Notes: a model not told the origin generated them from the sequence alone. A stretch of DNA of 64,000 bases from Dromiciops gliroides (GCF_019393635.1 NC_057861.1:361134453-361198452), one strand, 5' to 3'. Counted from the first letter of the stretch, positions 37,601-52,600 are shown. Translations and numbers: made by a program.

Positions 37601-40600
37601 CTTAATTTACATACCTGTTGTGCAAGTCGATCTAATGCATGTAAAATGCTATGTATATAAAATACATTACATAACTTTTAGTCGCTATTATTATTATTAT
37701 TATTATTAAGCAATAACTTTAATTTCAAAGTCAAATTTTGGTTGATACAAACTATACAACTGAGAAACAAAAAATGGCAAAACTGCATTCTATTCCTTGA
37801 CTATTTATCAGTCACATTATAATGTAAAAATAATGACAAACTAAGAAGATCTAATGAGAAGTTAGCTTGTGAAAACTTGTAAAAACTCTCATATCTCCAT
37901 ACTTGAACTTGAAAACAGAATTAATGAACCTGTTTAAAAACTTTTCAAGTGAAGAATTACTTTTTTTTAAATAAAAGTATTTTCTTATTTTCCAGTGTCA
38001 TGTAAGGATAGTTTTCAACATTTGTTTTATAGGATTTTTAGTTCCAAATTTTTCTCCCACCCTCTCTTCCCTCTCCCTCCTTCCCAAGACAGAAAGCAAT
38101 CTGATAGAGGTTATATATGTGCAATCACATAAAACATTTCTGTATTAGTCATAGTGTGAAAGAAGAATCAGAGCACAAGGGAAAAACCTCAAAAAAGAAG
38201 GGGAAAAAACCAGCCCAAAAGTAGAAACCGTATGGTTCAATCTACATTCATAATCCACAGGTCTTTTTTCTGGATGTTGAGAACATTTTCTATCTTAAGT
38301 TCTTTGAAATTGTTTTCAATCATTGCACTGATAAGAAGAGCCAAGTCTATCACCACTGTTCATCACACAATGTTGCTATTACTGTGTACAACATTCTCCT
38401 GGGTTCTGCTCCTCAGTCAGCATAAGTTTATGTAAGCCTCAAGTGAAGAGTTTCAATAGGATTTTAACCCATTTGTTACAAATATAAAAATACAACATCT
38501 TCAAACAGTTTGCAATAACAGGTGACACACCAGGAAGATGGAAATTTCATGTTTAGTGGTTGAGAGTTTTTAAAGTGAGTACATGATTTAATAATTACAG
38601 CCAGTGAGGTATTTCTTCCATTTGGATTTACACTTAGGTATCTTTTTAGCTATGACAACAATTAACACTAAATACAAAAATGTAATTAGAACTCAACCTT
38701 GGAATCACAACCAAAGTATTAAGCATATTCAATCATATTGCTCTCGCTAAATAGCAATTTTATTAAGAATGGAAAGGTTTTTTGGTGCCATTAAAAATAA
38801 GATTTTAAAAATTTTATCCTTGTTCTAATAGGTCAATAGTCTGACTATACAAAGGGCGTTGTTTAAAAAATGGCTCCCATATCAGTAACTATTTCTTCCC
38901 TAAGGATAGAATCAAGTCCATTTTGAGGGAGATATTATTAGGGATATGCCATGTCCGATGGATGCCAACTCTTCTTGAAGAAAATATCCGTTGTATTTAG
39001 GTGTAAAGCTTCTAAAGAGTATACAAACCTTTGATCATTCTCATTTCTTACTCCTGAACCCCAAACAATTTTCACTAACCTACACAAAGTCCAACCTTGC
39101 ATTTAAAGTCACTGTGTATAAAATGTATGCTGATTTAAATCAAAGGGTTCATCATATCCTCTTGAAAAGCAGTTGGTATGTAAGTTGCAAGTATCTTCAC
39201 CGTAGTCTTTTTGACAAATGCTTACTGTGAGAACTATAATAGGAGATGATCAAATGTCCCTACAAAATGATGTTTCTCTTGCCTTTGGGAATACATTAAG
39301 AGCAATTTAACCTACTCCTTTATTTTACTCCTGAAGGACACCCTAGGAAGCATCCTTCAGTTTTGATGCAAATTGCCTTTGTCTTCTGATCTCATAATGA
39401 AAATGTCAAGACTATGATTCAGTTCCTCCAGTAACATGTCCACTAGTTTCTCAATGCATTTTACAGATAAAATACCAAACACTATGTTAATGTTTATATA
39501 GAGTAGGGATTCTTAACTTGGGGTCTGTTAGCCTATTTTATTTAATCCTATGAATTTTATTTTGCGTATATAAAAAAGTTATTTTGAGAAGTAGGGTTTC
39601 CCATAGACTTTACCAGACCGCTAAAGGGTTCCAATGACACAAAAATCCTTGGTATAAAAGGCTTTAAAAACTATCTTTCTTGGCAAACTCTGCATCCTTT
39701 CCCACCAATTTGTCACCATCCTTGCATAAGTCAACTTTCTTTTTGGGGGGGGGGGGCATAGGTTGTCATGGAAAAAGAATTTGTCACCAGGTGTCTAGCA
39801 GACTTAGTGATAAGCCTCTTGTGGCTAGGCTGGTCCTCAGAAAGTAACTATAATTCACTGTTGGGACCTTTCTAGTGGTACCACAAGGCAGTTCCAATGT
39901 AGTGACAAGTGCCAGGACTTGCACTAAGCTGGCATTGGTTTTGAAAACCCAAGGTCATGGCAACACCATAACAAGGCATCAAGGTAAGACTAAGTGGGTA
40001 GTAGAGAGTGTACTAGGATATATGAGTAAATTCCCAGAAGTGATAGGGAAATCTAGTAAGAAGGAAAAGTTTCAACAACAGAAATTTGTTTCTTGAAAAT
40101 GACAGCATAAAAGCTAATTAACATGGACTAATTAGGGAAAATGTGGTCTGAATCATTGAAAAAGTCCAAATTATTAACTACTGGAAAGAAATTATTCGGT
40201 TGTGTGTTTGTTTTTTAACTTTCAAATATCTGTAACATAATAATAGAAATGTGTTGTCAAGTGCTGTTCCTTCTTGGACTTGTTTTGATGTATAGGTAAG
40301 ACTCAACTATAATTAGTTTATCATTCCTTCTGTTTATATTTAAATGGAGTATAAAAGCTAATTAATTTTGACTCACTGGGGAAAAGCCAAAATCATTGAA
40401 AAGGTCTGAGTTATTAACCATTGGAAAGAAATTCCGTTTTATTACTTTCAAGTATATACATCATAACTATAGAAATAATATGTTGCCAACCAGTGTTCTT
40501 TCTTGGACATGTTTTGATGTATAGATAAGACTCATGTATAATTAGCTTCCCATTGTTTCTGTTTATCTTTAAATGGAGACTTCCAGAGTTGTTTCTCTTA

Positions 40601-43600
40601 ACCCAAAACAAGAGTAACATGGATGTGGAATCAGAAGACCTCTGCTCTCCCCTTTTCTACCCTTCTCTTCTCATCTGTGACCTTGAACAAGGTCACTTAA
40701 ATGATCAGCATTTCCCATTTCTCCATCTGTAAAATGAAGAGAACCTGGTCTAGACAGAGGACCTCTGCAGTCTCTTCCATTCCCAGTTTTTCCGCATAAG
40801 ATCAACAAACTGTCTCCATTATTAATTTGCTGGGCAAAACTTTTTCAAAGATTGTTCCAAAGTAAAAAGAGGGGGTGGCTAGGTGGCGCAGTGGATAAAG
40901 CACTGGCCCTGGATTCAGGAGTACCTGAGTTCAAATCTGGCCTCAGACACTTGACACTTACTAGCTGTGTAACCCTGGGCAAGTCACTTAACCCCAATTA
41001 CCCCACAAAAAACCCCCCAAAACAAAGTAAAAAGAATACCCTCTGCTGGTTATATAGCATCCCACACTTACTAGCTTGGAAGTATGACAACTTTACTGTA
41101 TTGTACAGTCTCAGCAGCAGCAGGTAATAAGGGGATAAATGTTTTTGACTACAGCAACTCATGAAGACCCCTCCCCACTACTGAAGACATTTTATCTACA
41201 TTACTAGACAAAAATAACCTACCTACTGAAAACCTGGACTCTGAAAGCATCAGTTTTGTTGTTTGTTTTTTATCTTCAAAAGGGAGCAATGACATCATGG
41301 AGTGATGTCTTCACTTGCCCATGAATTGGATTTGAGTGAGCCACAGGTAAGAGTTGAGTGCCAGGTGGATACCTTACATGGTTGAGTAGCCCTGAAAAGA
41401 ACTCAGCATACCCTCACGCCAGAGGTACTAGTGATCCTCCACACCCACACACCCTGGAAGTAGTATCAACAATAATGCCCATGATGACGATGATGACAAT
41501 TCCTGGCATTTTTATATCACTTTAAGATTTGCAAAGCCCTTTACGTGTTTTCCCTCATTTGATTTTCACAAGAACACTATGAGGTAAGTGCTCCTGTCCC
41601 CATTTTACAGATGAAGAAATCAAGGCTGGAAAAGATGAAATGACTTGCTCAGAGTCACACAGTGCCTGGGGCAGGATTTAAACTCAGTTCTTCTTCATTC
41701 CAAGTCCAGTACTCCATCTACCATGCCACCTAGCTGCCCAAACATGCTTGTATGAGTACTACAATAGACTATGACATGAATATTATTCTATCTATAGTTA
41801 AGTTGTTTTCAATTCATAGCCACTCGAGTCTACAAGACTGTGTGATAATCTACAGTAGTGATATTTTATTTTTGTGTCAATTAAATAATACAGCTATGTT
41901 TCCATACCTATCAGGAACAGATGGACCATGACAAAGGGTCCCATTCATTTTCACTGCCTTGTTCTTGGTGACAGAGTCTCAGCCATCACCAGATACCCAT
42001 TTCCTCTACCACTTCCAGTATAGGCAATTAAAAATGAAAAGAACCAGGCAGTAAAGTTATTTCGGTTAATTAACTTGCTTGTCATACCATTTAGGTACAT
42101 ATTCTTTTTTTTTTTTAGAATTTTTTTTTAAGTGAGGCAATTGGGGTTAAGTGACTTGCCCAGGGTCACACAGCTAGTAAGTGTTAAGTGTCTGAGGCCG
42201 GATTTGAACTCGGGTACTCCTGATTCCAGGGCCGGTGCTCTATCCACTGCACCACCTAGCTGCCCCTTAGGTACATATTCTTACTACTAGTATTCTGATG
42301 CTTCCTACAATAGTATTCCATAAATATCCATTCACTGTATCTGGAGTTGACTGTGTTGGTCCTTATTACTACTTGCCACAAACCAGGCATTTATAACCTA
42401 TTACTGGTTCATTATTTTTTGGAAGACATTTGTGGTTATGCCTTTGTCTCTGCTTAAATATCACCCTACCTTTTACTGATGGTTTCTAGCCAGATTTCTT
42501 TTGTAATTTTGTAGTCATTAAGGCTTAAGTTTCTCTGTCACTTAGTTCTACAGAGTTTTTCTCCTTTCATCCTAGCTGAGGACCATAATCAGTTTTCTCT
42601 TACCATGTACAAAATATCTAAATAAACTTATCCGTTCTCTTAATAAGTATCAATCTTAGTTTGTAGAGCTAAAAGATATTCCCAGAGGGCAAAAAATCCC
42701 AACCCTTGCAGGTTTCCAAGTAAACCCCACAGAGTTTGCTGTATAAAATACGATCTGGATATATGAAATAATCTTGATTCACTCTTTACTGAAAACTCTA
42801 ATAACCATCAACTTTAACCACTTCTGTTTACATAGGAATTTAATAACAGATAGCTCTATTGTTAAATACTAGAGAATTATGCTCTTGCATATCCAAGTGA
42901 TATGTGAGGCAGCATTGTGCCCTTGGCCTAGAATCAGGAAGACCTAAGTTCAAATGCAGCCTCAGACACTTCTTAGTTATGTAACCCATGGCAAATCACT
43001 CCGTTTGCCTCAATTTCTTAATTACTATTGAGCAATAGAAAGTACCTCTTAGGGCTGTTCTGAGGATCAAACAAGATATTATATGGGAAAAAGAGCTTTG
43101 CACAATGTGTCAAGTATTAAGTACTATGTAAATGGTTAGTTACTCTTTCCCTTTCTCCCTCCCCAGTTTCACCTACCTAAGTGCGTCAATTAAGTTGTAT
43201 TAAAAACACTAGGTTACTGGGGCTCATAAACTTCCTAAGAGTTATGATAGGTATGGTGGGCACAATATCTCTTTTACATAAGCTGGGATGGTTTTTCTTG
43301 AAGGAAGCAAGGGGGCTTCCTCAAGACTTGTTGATCCAGGGGGCAGCTAGGTGGTGCAGTGGATAAAGCATTGGCCTTGGATTCAGGAGTACCTGAGTTC
43401 AAATCCAGCCTCAGACCCTTGACAGTTACTAGCTGTGTGACCCTGGGCAAGTCACTTTAACCCTCATTGCCCCTCCAAACCGCCCCCCCCAAAAAAAGAC
43501 TTGTTGATCCAAAGGTCTAAAAAGGGAGATAGCCTATATGGGGTCAGTGCTCTGAAGGATTTAGGAGAATTCCAAATATCCTGTGACTATACCTTCCTAA

Positions 43601-46600
43601 GTGTTGCATAATGTAGTGTGAAAATACAGGCAGGGGAGTAATGGTTTAATTTAATAAGGAATTATATCTGTTTTAATCTTATCACAAATAAAGGTGGTTG
43701 GATTTGTATTTTTTGTTTTCTTGTGCATTTTGTGGTGCACCATGTCTTGCTGCATTTTAACTCTGAGCCTGAATTACTAAACTGTACTGAGTTAGACCTG
43801 GCCCAGAGTAAAAGGCAATGAGTCACAGGTGAAGCAAACAGGACAAAAAACCAGCTAATGAAGCCTGTGGTGCAACTTGGTCAACAGAAGATGAGACACT
43901 GTTCTATTTTCAATGAACGTCATTTAATGGAACACCATGTGTCTGGGCAGAAATAAAGGCAAAATATAGTTCACTCAATCACTGCCCTTGAAATATATTC
44001 TGAACTTGGAACCAATTAGGCCATTACTACTCCAGCAAGAAGTGACTTCGAACATACATTATTAACCCTCTCTACTAGCTCATATTGCCACAGAGCCTTT
44101 AAGTCAGATAAAACCCCTTTTTAAAGTGTTGTTTTACATATGTATGTATGCCTTTTCATTTTAAATGGCCCTTTCTTGTGAAAGGATTGGCCTATGTTAT
44201 TGAATGTCTGCCACAAATTAGAAGCTGAAGTATCAAGTCTCATCGAAGTTCATTTATAATCAAACCTCCTACTTCTCACTACAAATTCAGGGAAATTGAT
44301 TTGTTATTCCCTGGTGGCACCCCACTAGAAAGAAAAATGTGATTCTGCTGTCCCCTTGATTTTTTAAAAATGCAAATTCTCCTTGTTGAGACAGCAGTGG
44401 AGGCATGATTTTTAAGTCCAAAAAGTCAGGAACATGGCTGGGAGAGGAATGAAGCTGACCTAGACCCCTTAACAATGGAGACTCCAGGAGGAATTTGCCA
44501 ATGGAAGAAGGGGAACTTCATAGAGGTCATACGTATTTGGCAATAAAAGAGTAATGGTGTGCTTTGGTAAATAGGAAAACAAATAGAATGACATAAGAGG
44601 CAAAGATGGCTGCTTATTCAAAACTAGAAGGGATAACTGGATGAGTTAAAATCAATAAAAGTTCTTGAAAAAATAGAACAAATCTAATAAGATAAAATTG
44701 AATAAGGATAAATATTAAAGTCTTGTACTTGAGTTAAAAAAACTTACACTATATGGTAGAGAAGGTATGAACAGACACAAGTTTTAGTTGAAAAATATCT
44801 GGGGGTTTTAAGTATAAAGTCAATGATATATGTCAACAATGGGTTATGGAAAAAAATGCCCAAATGCAATCTCAGCATGCATTAAGAGAGCTATCCTGTC
44901 CAGAAGTAGAAAACATTTGGTATCCTGTGCCCTGCTCAGGCCATATTTGGAGTATTGTATTCATTTCTGGAACTCATTTTAGTAAAGATATTATTAACAA
45001 ATTGGAAAGTATCCAGAGGAGGGTAACCAGAAAAGGAACTTGAGAAGAAAGGGGGATTTTTTAGCCTGGAATATGGGAACTGTCTTCAAGTATTTGATGG
45101 GCTCTCCTACATGAGGTACTGGAATTAGGCATGTTCTGTGCTTCATTATTAGCATCAATAGGCAGAAGTTGCAAAGAGGCATATTGAATGAATCAATGTG
45201 TAAACATATCTATGATGTGCCAAGAATTGTGCTAGCCCAAGAACAAGAGCCAAGAATTAAATGATCCCTCCCAAAAGGAGTTTACCTTCTAAAGGAGGAG
45301 ACGTGTGTGCTGTGAGGCAGGTATATACATATACACTGAGGAGGAAGGGAATAAGCATTAACATGGTACTTATTACACACAAGGAAGTGTGCTAAGTGTT
45401 TTACAAATATTATCTCATTGGACCCTCACAACAGCCCTACAATAGAAGTACTATTATTATCTTTTTTTTTTTTTTTTTTTACAGTTGAGGGAACCGAGGC
45501 AAACAGAACTTGAGTAACTGCTCAGGGTCACACAGTGAATAGATACAACATAGTTAAATACAAGGTAGCATGGGAGGGAGGGCACTAGCAATTAGTGAGG
45601 TCAGGAAAGATCACATTCAGAATATTGTGCTCAAGGTACACCTTACAGGAAGAGTAGGGCTCTCTGTAAAGCAGAGGAAAGGAAGGAGAAGCACATCTCA
45701 GGCATATGGAGCTGACAGTAAGGGGGCAGCTAGGTGGCCCAGTGGATAAAGCACTGGCCCCGGAGTCAGGAGGACCTGAGTTCAAATGCGGCTTCAGACA
45801 CTTGACACTTACTAGCTGTGTGACCCTGGGCAAGTCACTTAACCCCCACTGCCCCACAAAAAAAAAATTTTTTTTAAAGACATGGAAGATGGGAGATGGA
45901 GTGCCAGGAGTGGGGACAGAAAGAAGGCCTCTTTAAGTACATCTGCTGCTAAAGAGATCAGTTGAGGTCAGGTCATAAAGAGCTTTCTAAAGCTAAACAG
46001 GAATCTATATCTTATCCCAGAGGCAACAGGAAGCCACTGAAGATGATGGCTTTGGGGAGTTGTTTGGTCAGAACTACCTTTTATTTTAATTTTAGCTTTA
46101 GTTTATGGATAAAACAAGCATTTCATTAACATAGTCCAATAAAAATATGATTGTACATGAAAATGCAAATCTACTAAGCACAACTTGCTATTCCTTTCAA
46201 ATATACAACAAAATTATCATGTAAATTTCTATTTTCCTTCCCTTCCCCTCCCCCTGCCCTAGAGATGGCTACCATTAGACACATATGTGTGTGTATATGT
46301 ATATATGTGGGTAAAATGATTATATACATACTTCTAATTTTCAATTCTCTGGATGCAAATAGCATCTTTCTTCATATGGCCTTATTTATAATAGACAATG
46401 ACTTACTCAAAGTTGTTCTTAAAACAACATTGCTGTTACTGCATACAGTGTTCTCTTGGTTCTACTCCATTCTTCATTATTTTGTGCAAGTGATTTCATG
46501 TTTTTCTAAAATCAATAAGCTCATCATTTCTTATAGTACAGTAGTATTCCATCACAACCATATACCACAACTTGTTCAGCCATTCCCCAATTGACTTAAG

Positions 46601-49600
46601 GAAAATTAGTTTGGCAGCAGTTAATGTGTAAAATGCTTCCAGGAAGACCAATGAGGATTACTGCAAGAATTTAAGCAAGAGGTGATGACAGACTAAGGTG
46701 CTAACTATGTGAGTGGAGAGAAGGGTTCAAAAAATGTGAGTGATGGGTCAGCTAGGTGGCACAGTGGATTCAGGAGTACCTGAGTTCAAATTTGGCCTCA
46801 GACACTTGACACTTACTAGCTGTGTGACCTTGGGCAAGTCACTTAACCCCCAGTGCCCCACAAAAAAAATTAAATTAAATTTTTTTTAAATATGAGGGAT
46901 GCTGTAGGGTTAGAAATAATAAGATCTGGCAATTAAATGAATAGTATGCAGTAAGGGTAGAGTGGGAAGGACAAGGTAATGCTAATATTTTGAACCTGGG
47001 GAACCTTAGAGAGACACAGGGAGTTTGAAAGATGGGAAGGTTTGAGGGAAAAGATAAGTTCAGATTTGGACACTTTGAATTTGAGATATCTCCAGGAGAT
47101 CCAGCCTAAAATGTCCAACAAGCAAAAGATGATGCAGAACTGAAGATATGCAGAGACTCGGGCTGGGTGTTTAGGCAAAAATGTCTTCCTAACAATTAAA
47201 GATACCCCCAAATGGAATAAGTCGCCCTCAGAGTAATAGGCGTTTCCCACTCCCTGCTTCTCCACCCCCTCCCATCCTGAAGTTATCAAGCAAAAGCTGG
47301 ATGACCACTTGTTAGTTATGTTATAATGAGGAGCCTTGTTCAGGTATGGATTGGACTAGATGGCTTCAACCTTACAGTCTGAGATTCCAAGTCCTTCACT
47401 TGGGTGCAGTGAGCCAACAGTCATCTGAGGCATGTAGCTCAGGCTAATGTTTATCATCATCATCACCATTATTAACTATCTCCCATTGTTCTCTCTTGGT
47501 TTATGTGAGTCTTTGAGAATAAAGCTATGCAATCACATGGCAAGCTGAAACTGACAAATATTAATAACCAAAATAAGGAGAGCAGATAGCATTAAGGGAT
47601 TAAACATGACAATCCAATGTTTCTGTTAGAATACTGAAGTTGCCATTCATTGAATCTGGGCTTTGCCGTCTCTTATGTTCTATACTAACTTGTTCTCTGC
47701 TGGACTCCTAGTAGATAGATACATGAATAAAAATGACTAGACATTTTAAGAGAGGCAGGTAAGGATGATAAATAGAGGGAGAATCCTCTAAGAAGAAATA
47801 AGGGTTGAGCATGCACCATGTTAAAAAGGCATGTATAGCCATTTGCAATTCTGAAAATGCTACATAACTGCCTTAATGGCTCTAAGAACCAAATGAAATA
47901 TCAATCCTAATACTACTTTTAACAACAAAAGTGATCCTGACTGGATTTCTTCAATTTCTCCTAAGTTGTACCAACTCTTTGCTGATCACCTCAACTGCTA
48001 GTGTTCTCCCTCTAAAATAAACTTATATTTAGCTATTTAATATTTGTTCCCTTTATATTTATTCTGCAACTCTTATATAAGTCTTGTTGTCTCCCTTAGA
48101 AGACTGTAAGTTCCTTGAGAGGAGGGATTGTTTCATTTACTGTATTTGTATTCCCACCCTCTGGCACATAGTAGGCACTTAATAAATGCTGGCTGATGGA
48201 TTGTTGGTGTTGCCACCTGCCAGGTGTGCCCTTGACAGAACCAGAGTGACAAGGTTCCTCAAGTGATCCCAGAGGATTTGGACACTACAGCTTCTGACAC
48301 TGTCAATCAACCTCTTCTCCTTGGCACTCTCTAATTTATTGCAATGCTGCTCTCTCCAGGTTCTCCTTCTTCCAGTCTGACTTGTCGTTCTTAGTATCCT
48401 TTGCTGGATCTTAATCCAGGTCATGCCAGCTGTGGGTGCCCCTTGGTGCTCTGCCTTGGGCCTTATTTGATTCTTCCTCTTTACAGTTTTCCTTGGCGTT
48501 CTCATCAGGATCCATGGATTTGATTGTCATCTCTACGCTGGTAATTATCAGATCTATTTATCAAGTCCTAATCTCTTCTCCTGACTCATAGTCTCACATC
48601 TCTAACTGCCTATTGCATATCTTAAATTTTGTGTACAAAGAAATCTAAAACTTGATCCATCTAAAGCTCAACTCACCTTTACCTCCAAGCCCTCCCTTCT
48701 TCTTGACTTATTACTGTTAAAGGACATTACCATGCTCCCATTCATGCAGGCTCAGGTGTCGTCCTTAATTCTTTACTCTCTCCCCCTGCCAATCCAATCT
48801 GTTCCCAAGACCTGTTGATTCTACTTTCATAACATCTCTTGTATATGTTACCACCATGGTATGGCCCTCATCACTTCATTCTAAGACTACTGAAACAACC
48901 TTCTGGTCTGCCTCTAGTCTCTCCCTACTCAGGTCCATTTTCCACCCAGCTATCAAAAATGACTATCTTAAAGTACAGTTCTGACTATATCACCACCATC
49001 CCCACCCAATAAACTCCAGTGGCATAATAAATATAGTAATCATAACAATAATAAGAATAACTAGCATTTGCATAACCCTTTAAGATTTACAAAGCACTTT
49101 ACATAAATTTTATCATTTGACTACCTTTAGAATCAAATATAAAATCCTGTTTGACTTTTGAATCCCTTCACAAACTGGTCCTGTCCAATCTTTCCAGCCT
49201 CCTTACTCTATACAATCCAGTGACACTGGCCTCCTAACTGTTCCTCACACAAGACACTCTGCCTCCCTATGTCATGCATTTTCAGTGGCTCCCCCACTGA
49301 ATGCCTGAAATGCTCTCCTTCCTCCTCTCCTCCTCCTGGCTTCCTTCAACTCTCAGCTAAAATCCTACCTTTGCAAAAGCCTTTCCCGACCCCCCTTCAT
49401 GTTCATACCTCCCCTCTGAGATTATCTCCACTTGTACCCGTATATATCATTTGAACATAGCTGTTTGTGAGCTGTCTCCCCCATCAGACTGTGAGTTCCT
49501 TAAGCTCAGGAAATGTTTTTATTGACTTTCTTTGTATCCCCAGGGCTTAGCATATATGTTGACTGTTCACTATCAGGCAGTTGCTCTATAGACCTGTCAT

Positions 49601-52600
49601 GATCTTTGGACCAATGCAAAAAAATGCTAGGAATTCAAACTAAAATCAGTCATTCCACCAATATTTTTAACTTGCTTGGTTCTTTTTTTTTCCAGAAGAT
49701 TTTAAAAATAAACCCTTATTGTAACCTCTCAAGCTCTGAATTTTTTTCTGTATCAAGCAATGGCTGCCTCATTTAACTTGTCCTCTGACGTAACAATGAC
49801 CAATGCCAATATCCGGTGTATCTTGATTAATTAGCCACTGTCTCATCTTATTTCTGGCATGCAGAGCCAGTCTAGGTCTATGGCTTACTTGTTTATTTGT
49901 TAATTCCGTCCATGGTACATTCTGTCACTCAAACTTTCCTCAGCGGAAGTATGCTTTCAAGAGATGCTTAAAGTATAAAGCCATTGGTTTTATATCAATT
50001 TGCTGGAAAAGTTATCAATTATTATTCATGTTTAATTTTAATTCATGATATATTTATTTATTTTTCTTATAAAAACATTTCTATATCACACTATTGAGGA
50101 TTTTATATACTTCATACTCTGTAAGGTGAAGAAAAACATTTGAGAATATTTTCTTGTCCCCACACCTCAAAAGTGGAAATGACTTTAGTGAGGGTGGGTG
50201 TAATTTTATGACTTTCCATTACATTATACACACATTTAGGTTTTCCCTTTTTAAATAACATATTTGTTGATGCACAACCAAAATACCACCATGAAATGTC
50301 AGCTATTAAGCCAGAGGGTATCACTTACACTCAGCTGCCTCTGTTTTTGTTTACATGCCTAGGACTGAAGCTTAATCGTGATGATAATTATGTAACATTC
50401 ATTAAGTACTTATGTGTTGGTGTCCTAGAGAGGAGATGAGAAGTCCCATCCTTGCCCTTGAGGAGTATCTCTATCAAGGACACACCGAACTGATAAATCT
50501 CAGTTAGGCAATGTCTATGAACACACTGGCATTCTCCCCTAGTCATATACCACTGATCAAGGAACAAAAGAAAACCTTCATACCAAAAGAACCTACAGGT
50601 GTTGGTCAACCATTCCTTCAGCTCTACTCTTTCCCTAGATCTGTTCACTGTCTCTCCTTCCATTCCAGTACAAAGAGGGTAAAGATCACACATGTGCCAC
50701 ATGTGATGACCAGGCTGACTCCACACGCAGTACCTCTGCTCATGAAGACATGGAGAAGCAACAGATATGGCCTGGCCCTAGACACAATCAGAAGTCTCAT
50801 CTGAGTAATGAACCTGCTTTGTAAACAGTGGTTTCCATTGTACTTCACACCTAGAGGTTTATTATATAAACTCTGAAAGTCCACCTGGCCATGTGGGGTT
50901 AACAACAACAACAGCTAACATTTAAATAGCTGTGCTAACTGATTTACAAATATCTCATTGATCCACACAGCAACCCAGCAAGGGAAATGTTATTATTATC
51001 CCCACCTGACAGTCGAGGAAACTAGGGCAAACAGAGGTTAAATGATTTGCCCACGGTCACACAGCTAGTGTCTGAAACTGGATTTGAACTCAGGTCTTCC
51101 TAATTTCAGGCCTGATGCTATAGCCACTCTGCACCTAGCTGCCTAGCTGCTAGTGTCAAGAATGGGCTAAAATAAGAGTGGGATAGTCTATACCTTATAT
51201 TTTTATTTGCTAAGAAAAATGCCAAAATGCCAATGTATTATGCTACTAATAATACTACCACCATCCTACATTTATAAAGCACTTATTTTCAAAGTGTTTT
51301 ATCCATTATCTCATTGGCCTAGTCACAAAAACAGTGTCTCTGATGTATTGCAACATCCCTAGCTAGAATCATAGAATCCTAGACTTGGAGAGACCTTGGA
51401 TCTTGAAGGTTATACAGTTCAACCTCTCAAATGAAGCATGAAACCCCCTTTCTAGCACTCAAGAAATGATCCATCAAGCTCAGCTTCAAATACTTTGAGC
51501 ATCAGGGAACTCACGACATTATAGAAAAGTTCATTCCATTATTAGATAGTTCAAATTATTAGTCAATTCTTCCTTATCCTGAGCACTTTTTATCTTCTAC
51601 TTACCGAACTTAGTTCTGCTTACTTGGACCAAGAATGCTAATCCTGCACAACATGACAGCCCTTAAAATGTTTTAAGACAGAGCTCGGTTTTCCTTCAGG
51701 TGAAACATCTCCAGCTCTTTCACCAATCCTAGCATGGTTTGGAGCCTACTCACCATACTAGACCTGCACCTTTGGTTTTCACACCCCTGTTAACTTTGGG
51801 CCAAGAGGGTGTAGGTTAGAGTAAACATGGCAGAGGCATGAGGGAGGAAGAGTGGGTGGGCATGTGCATGTCAGTAGGGAACCTCCCCTTCCTGCTTAAT
51901 TTGATCCATCCATCCCATAGCAGTTGCAGCATAGGGTGACGCTGCTCTAACACTATGACCTACAGAACAATCCTTCTTTCTTTACATCTCCTTTCCCCCT
52001 AGAAGTTGACTACATTGTCTATCATTTTCAGATTTTTCTAAAAGCAGCAGACAACTTTTGTCCATTTATTCTTGAAGGTTGCCTCCTTCACAAGTTTCTT
52101 CTAGTCCTCATTCTACACTATTCCTACTAGGACTTAACCCCACCGCACCCCCCATTCTTACCCCCCCACACACAAAATGAAGGTAGAAGGGAAAGAAGGA
52201 AGGAAAGAGGGAAGGAGGGAGAGAGGAAGGGAGAGAAGAAAGGAGAGGAGGGAGGGAGGAGAGAGGGAAGGAGCAAGGGAGGGAGGGGAAGGAAGGAGTT
52301 TCAATTATAAACTGTGACCTAGTTGCACTATGTAATGACACCTTAACCTTTCCCAAAAAAGTATTCTTTCCTAACTAATCATAATATGAAACTCAAGATT
52401 CATTAATACTGTTTACTGAAGAGTTTAAAATACCTTGTTACTAATTTTTATTTTTTTGGTGAGGCAATGGGGGTTAAGTGACTTGCCCAGGGTCACACAG
52501 CTAGTAAGTGTCAAGGGTCTGAGGCTGTATTTGAACTCAGGTCCTCCTGAGTTCAGGGCCGGTACTCGATCCACTGTGCCACCTAGCTGGCACCCTTTTG

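Larger units (their letters stand above)
45190..47150 (+). repeat. Nest: unclassified ancient repeat carrying MIR, two SINEs and an L1 piece
   Basis: Pieces of one unclassified repeat (45190-45310, 45548-45715, 45872-46078, 46605-46740, 46870-47150) are interrupted by four later insertions. The repeat pieces carry TAAATGATCCCTCCCAAAAG, CTTTGGGGAGTTGTTTGGTC and GAGATATCTCCAGGAGATCC. Confidence 0.6.

Noticed and set aside
44846..45043. 65-codon plus ORF as a host gene
   Set aside because: Its second half matches the C-terminus of L3/CR1 ORF2; a transposon relic.
45585..45857. Recurring peptides such as [19 protein letters not shown] (and [20 protein letters not shown] on the other strand) at many places
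   Set aside because: They are translations of the MAR1/WSINE SINE in both orientations; the same frames appear wherever a copy lies (6288, 19602, 40852, 52435, 53306, 56813 and others).
48179..48505. 108-codon minus ORF rich in Arg/Lys
   Set aside because: It is antisense to a decayed L2 reverse-transcriptase region.
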